Shown in pieces: positions 7,312 to 7,666 of a DNA stretch of 7,666 nt. How positions within the stretch are numbered: the first letter of the stretch is position 1; each line of letters begins with the position of its first letter. The DNA is from an uncultured Novosphingobium sp. (GTDB lineage: Bacteria > Pseudomonadota > Alphaproteobacteria > Sphingomonadales > Sphingomonadaceae), in the NCBI GenBank assembly GCA_946886075.1, contig CAMPHR010000072.1, forward strand, positions 1-7,666. Direction: 5' to 3'. Under the pieces are notes generated by a model. The model was not told the origin of the DNA. It made no database searches and saw nothing but the letters and a program-made list of their open reading frames with translations. Both the position numbers and the translations under genes were made by a program.

Positions 7312-7608
7312 ATGCGGGCAGCGGCGCTGATGATCCCTCTTCTGCTGGCGGCCTGCACGGCCACTGACGGGCAAGGTCCCGCCACCACGCCAGCCACCGC
7401 CGAGGGCCCATGCCGCAACGAGGGCCTGGACCGCTTCATCGGCCAGACCGCGACCGCCGACCTCGGGACGCAGCTGCTACAAGCTTCCGGCGCCCGCACG
7501 CTACGCTGGGGTGCCCCCGGCATGGCCATGACCATGGACTTCCGCCCCGATCGCCTAACCGTCAGCTACGACGAGAAAATGGTCATCACCTCCGCAAGAT
7601 GCGGATAG
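7312..7608 (+). CDS. Peptidase inhibitor I78 family lipoprotein
   Basis: A 98-residue protein with a short lipoprotein signal: MRAAALMIPLLLAAC carries the lipobox LAAC, with Cys15 as the lipidated residue. It should sit on the periplasmic side of the envelope. After an Ala/Thr/Pro-rich linker, residues about 34-98 fit the I78 inhibitor domain, a small fold that blocks serine proteases such as elastase and subtilisin. Visible features are the leading Cys34, the GQTATADL segment, ARTLRWGAPGMAMTMDFRPDRLTVSYDE and the closing SARCG. Cys34 and Cys97 probably form a disulfide, as in known members. AGGAG at 7299-7303 overlaps the rnd stop codon and places the ATG at a normal distance, so translation is likely coupled to rnd. 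The target protease is unknown; defence of the envelope against foreign or stray proteases is an inference. The final ten bases of the gene fall inside the terminal inverted repeat, so the 3' end should be trusted slightly less. Confidence 0.85.
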   Translation: MRAAALMIPLLLAACTATDGQGPATTPATAEGPCRNEGLDRFIGQTATADLGTQLLQASGARTLRWGAPGMAMTMDFRPDRLTVSYDEKMVITSARCG

Positions 7609-7666
7609 CGCTCCACTGCTCCCCCTCCCGCAAGCGGGAGGGGGAGCAGTGGAGCGCTATCCGCAT
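7599..7666. repeat. Perfect 33-base inverted repeat at the window end
   Basis: The arms 7599-7631 and 7634-7666 are exact reverse complements separated only by AA. The left arm begins in the last codons of the I78 gene (7599-7608 is coding), and the right arm ends on the last base of the window. The central part is a CTCCCCCTCCCGC hairpin of a type common between sphingomonad genes. Perfect symmetry extending into coding sequence and stopping at the edge suggests an assembly fold-back rather than a natural palindrome. Confidence 0.95.
7618..7647 (+). terminator. GC-rich hairpin after the I78 gene, possible terminator
   Basis: GCTCCCCCTCCCGC (7618-7631) pairs with GCGGGAGGGGGAGC (7634-7647), starting ten bases after the I78 stop codon. 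This core is the part of the terminal inverted repeat that is plausibly real and would end the rnd-I78 transcript. No T-run follows in the given sequence, but the sequence after the hairpin may not be genuine. Confidence 0.4.

Overview
The window is a 7.67 kb piece of GC-rich chromosome that looks like a sphingomonad (Sphingomonadales, Alphaproteobacteria; Sphingobium- or Sphingomonas-like). The evidence is the protein style of every gene, the gene set around aspS and rnd, and dispersed hairpin repeats of kinds I associate with this order. No read-out of the species is possible from the sequence alone. There are seven genes, no tRNA or rRNA gene, no insertion sequence and no CRISPR array. No gap between genes exceeds about 170 bases.

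Layout. Positions 1-116 hold a composite inverted repeat next to the end of ctpA. Five genes then lie on the minus strand. Read in transcription order from the right they are aspS (aspartyl-tRNA synthetase, 6006-4222), a double-hairpin repeat (4134-4213), a class-I-like polyphosphate kinase 2 (4054-3272), a soluble chemoreceptor-like protein with an N-terminal CBS-like region (3187-1868), a 61-residue protein of unknown function (1782-1597), and ctpA, a periplasmic S41 processing protease (1502-153). On the plus strand, diverging from aspS, are rnd (RNase D, 6134-7300) and a small I78-family protease-inhibitor lipoprotein (7312-7608). Their spacing is tight, with the second gene's Shine-Dalgarno overlapping the rnd stop codon.

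How the genes work together. This is mostly housekeeping: tRNA charging, structured RNA trimming, polyphosphate and nucleotide phosphate transfer, and envelope proteolysis and its restraint. The minus-strand genes are separated by 80-170 bases and several have their own promoter-like sequences, so I read them as separate or loosely linked units rather than one operon. The rnd-I78 pair is the only convincing operon.

The most unusual thing in the window is its right end. The last 68 bases are a perfect inverted repeat of 33-base arms around AA, and the left arm includes the last ten bases of the I78 gene. Because the repeat reaches exactly to the last base, I think it is more likely a contig-end fold-back at a real GC-rich hairpin than a natural 33-bp palindrome. 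I found no previously undescribed multi-gene system here. The less ordinary biological items are the membrane-less CBS-chemoreceptor, the unnamed 61-residue protein, and the back-to-back promoter motifs between aspS and rnd.
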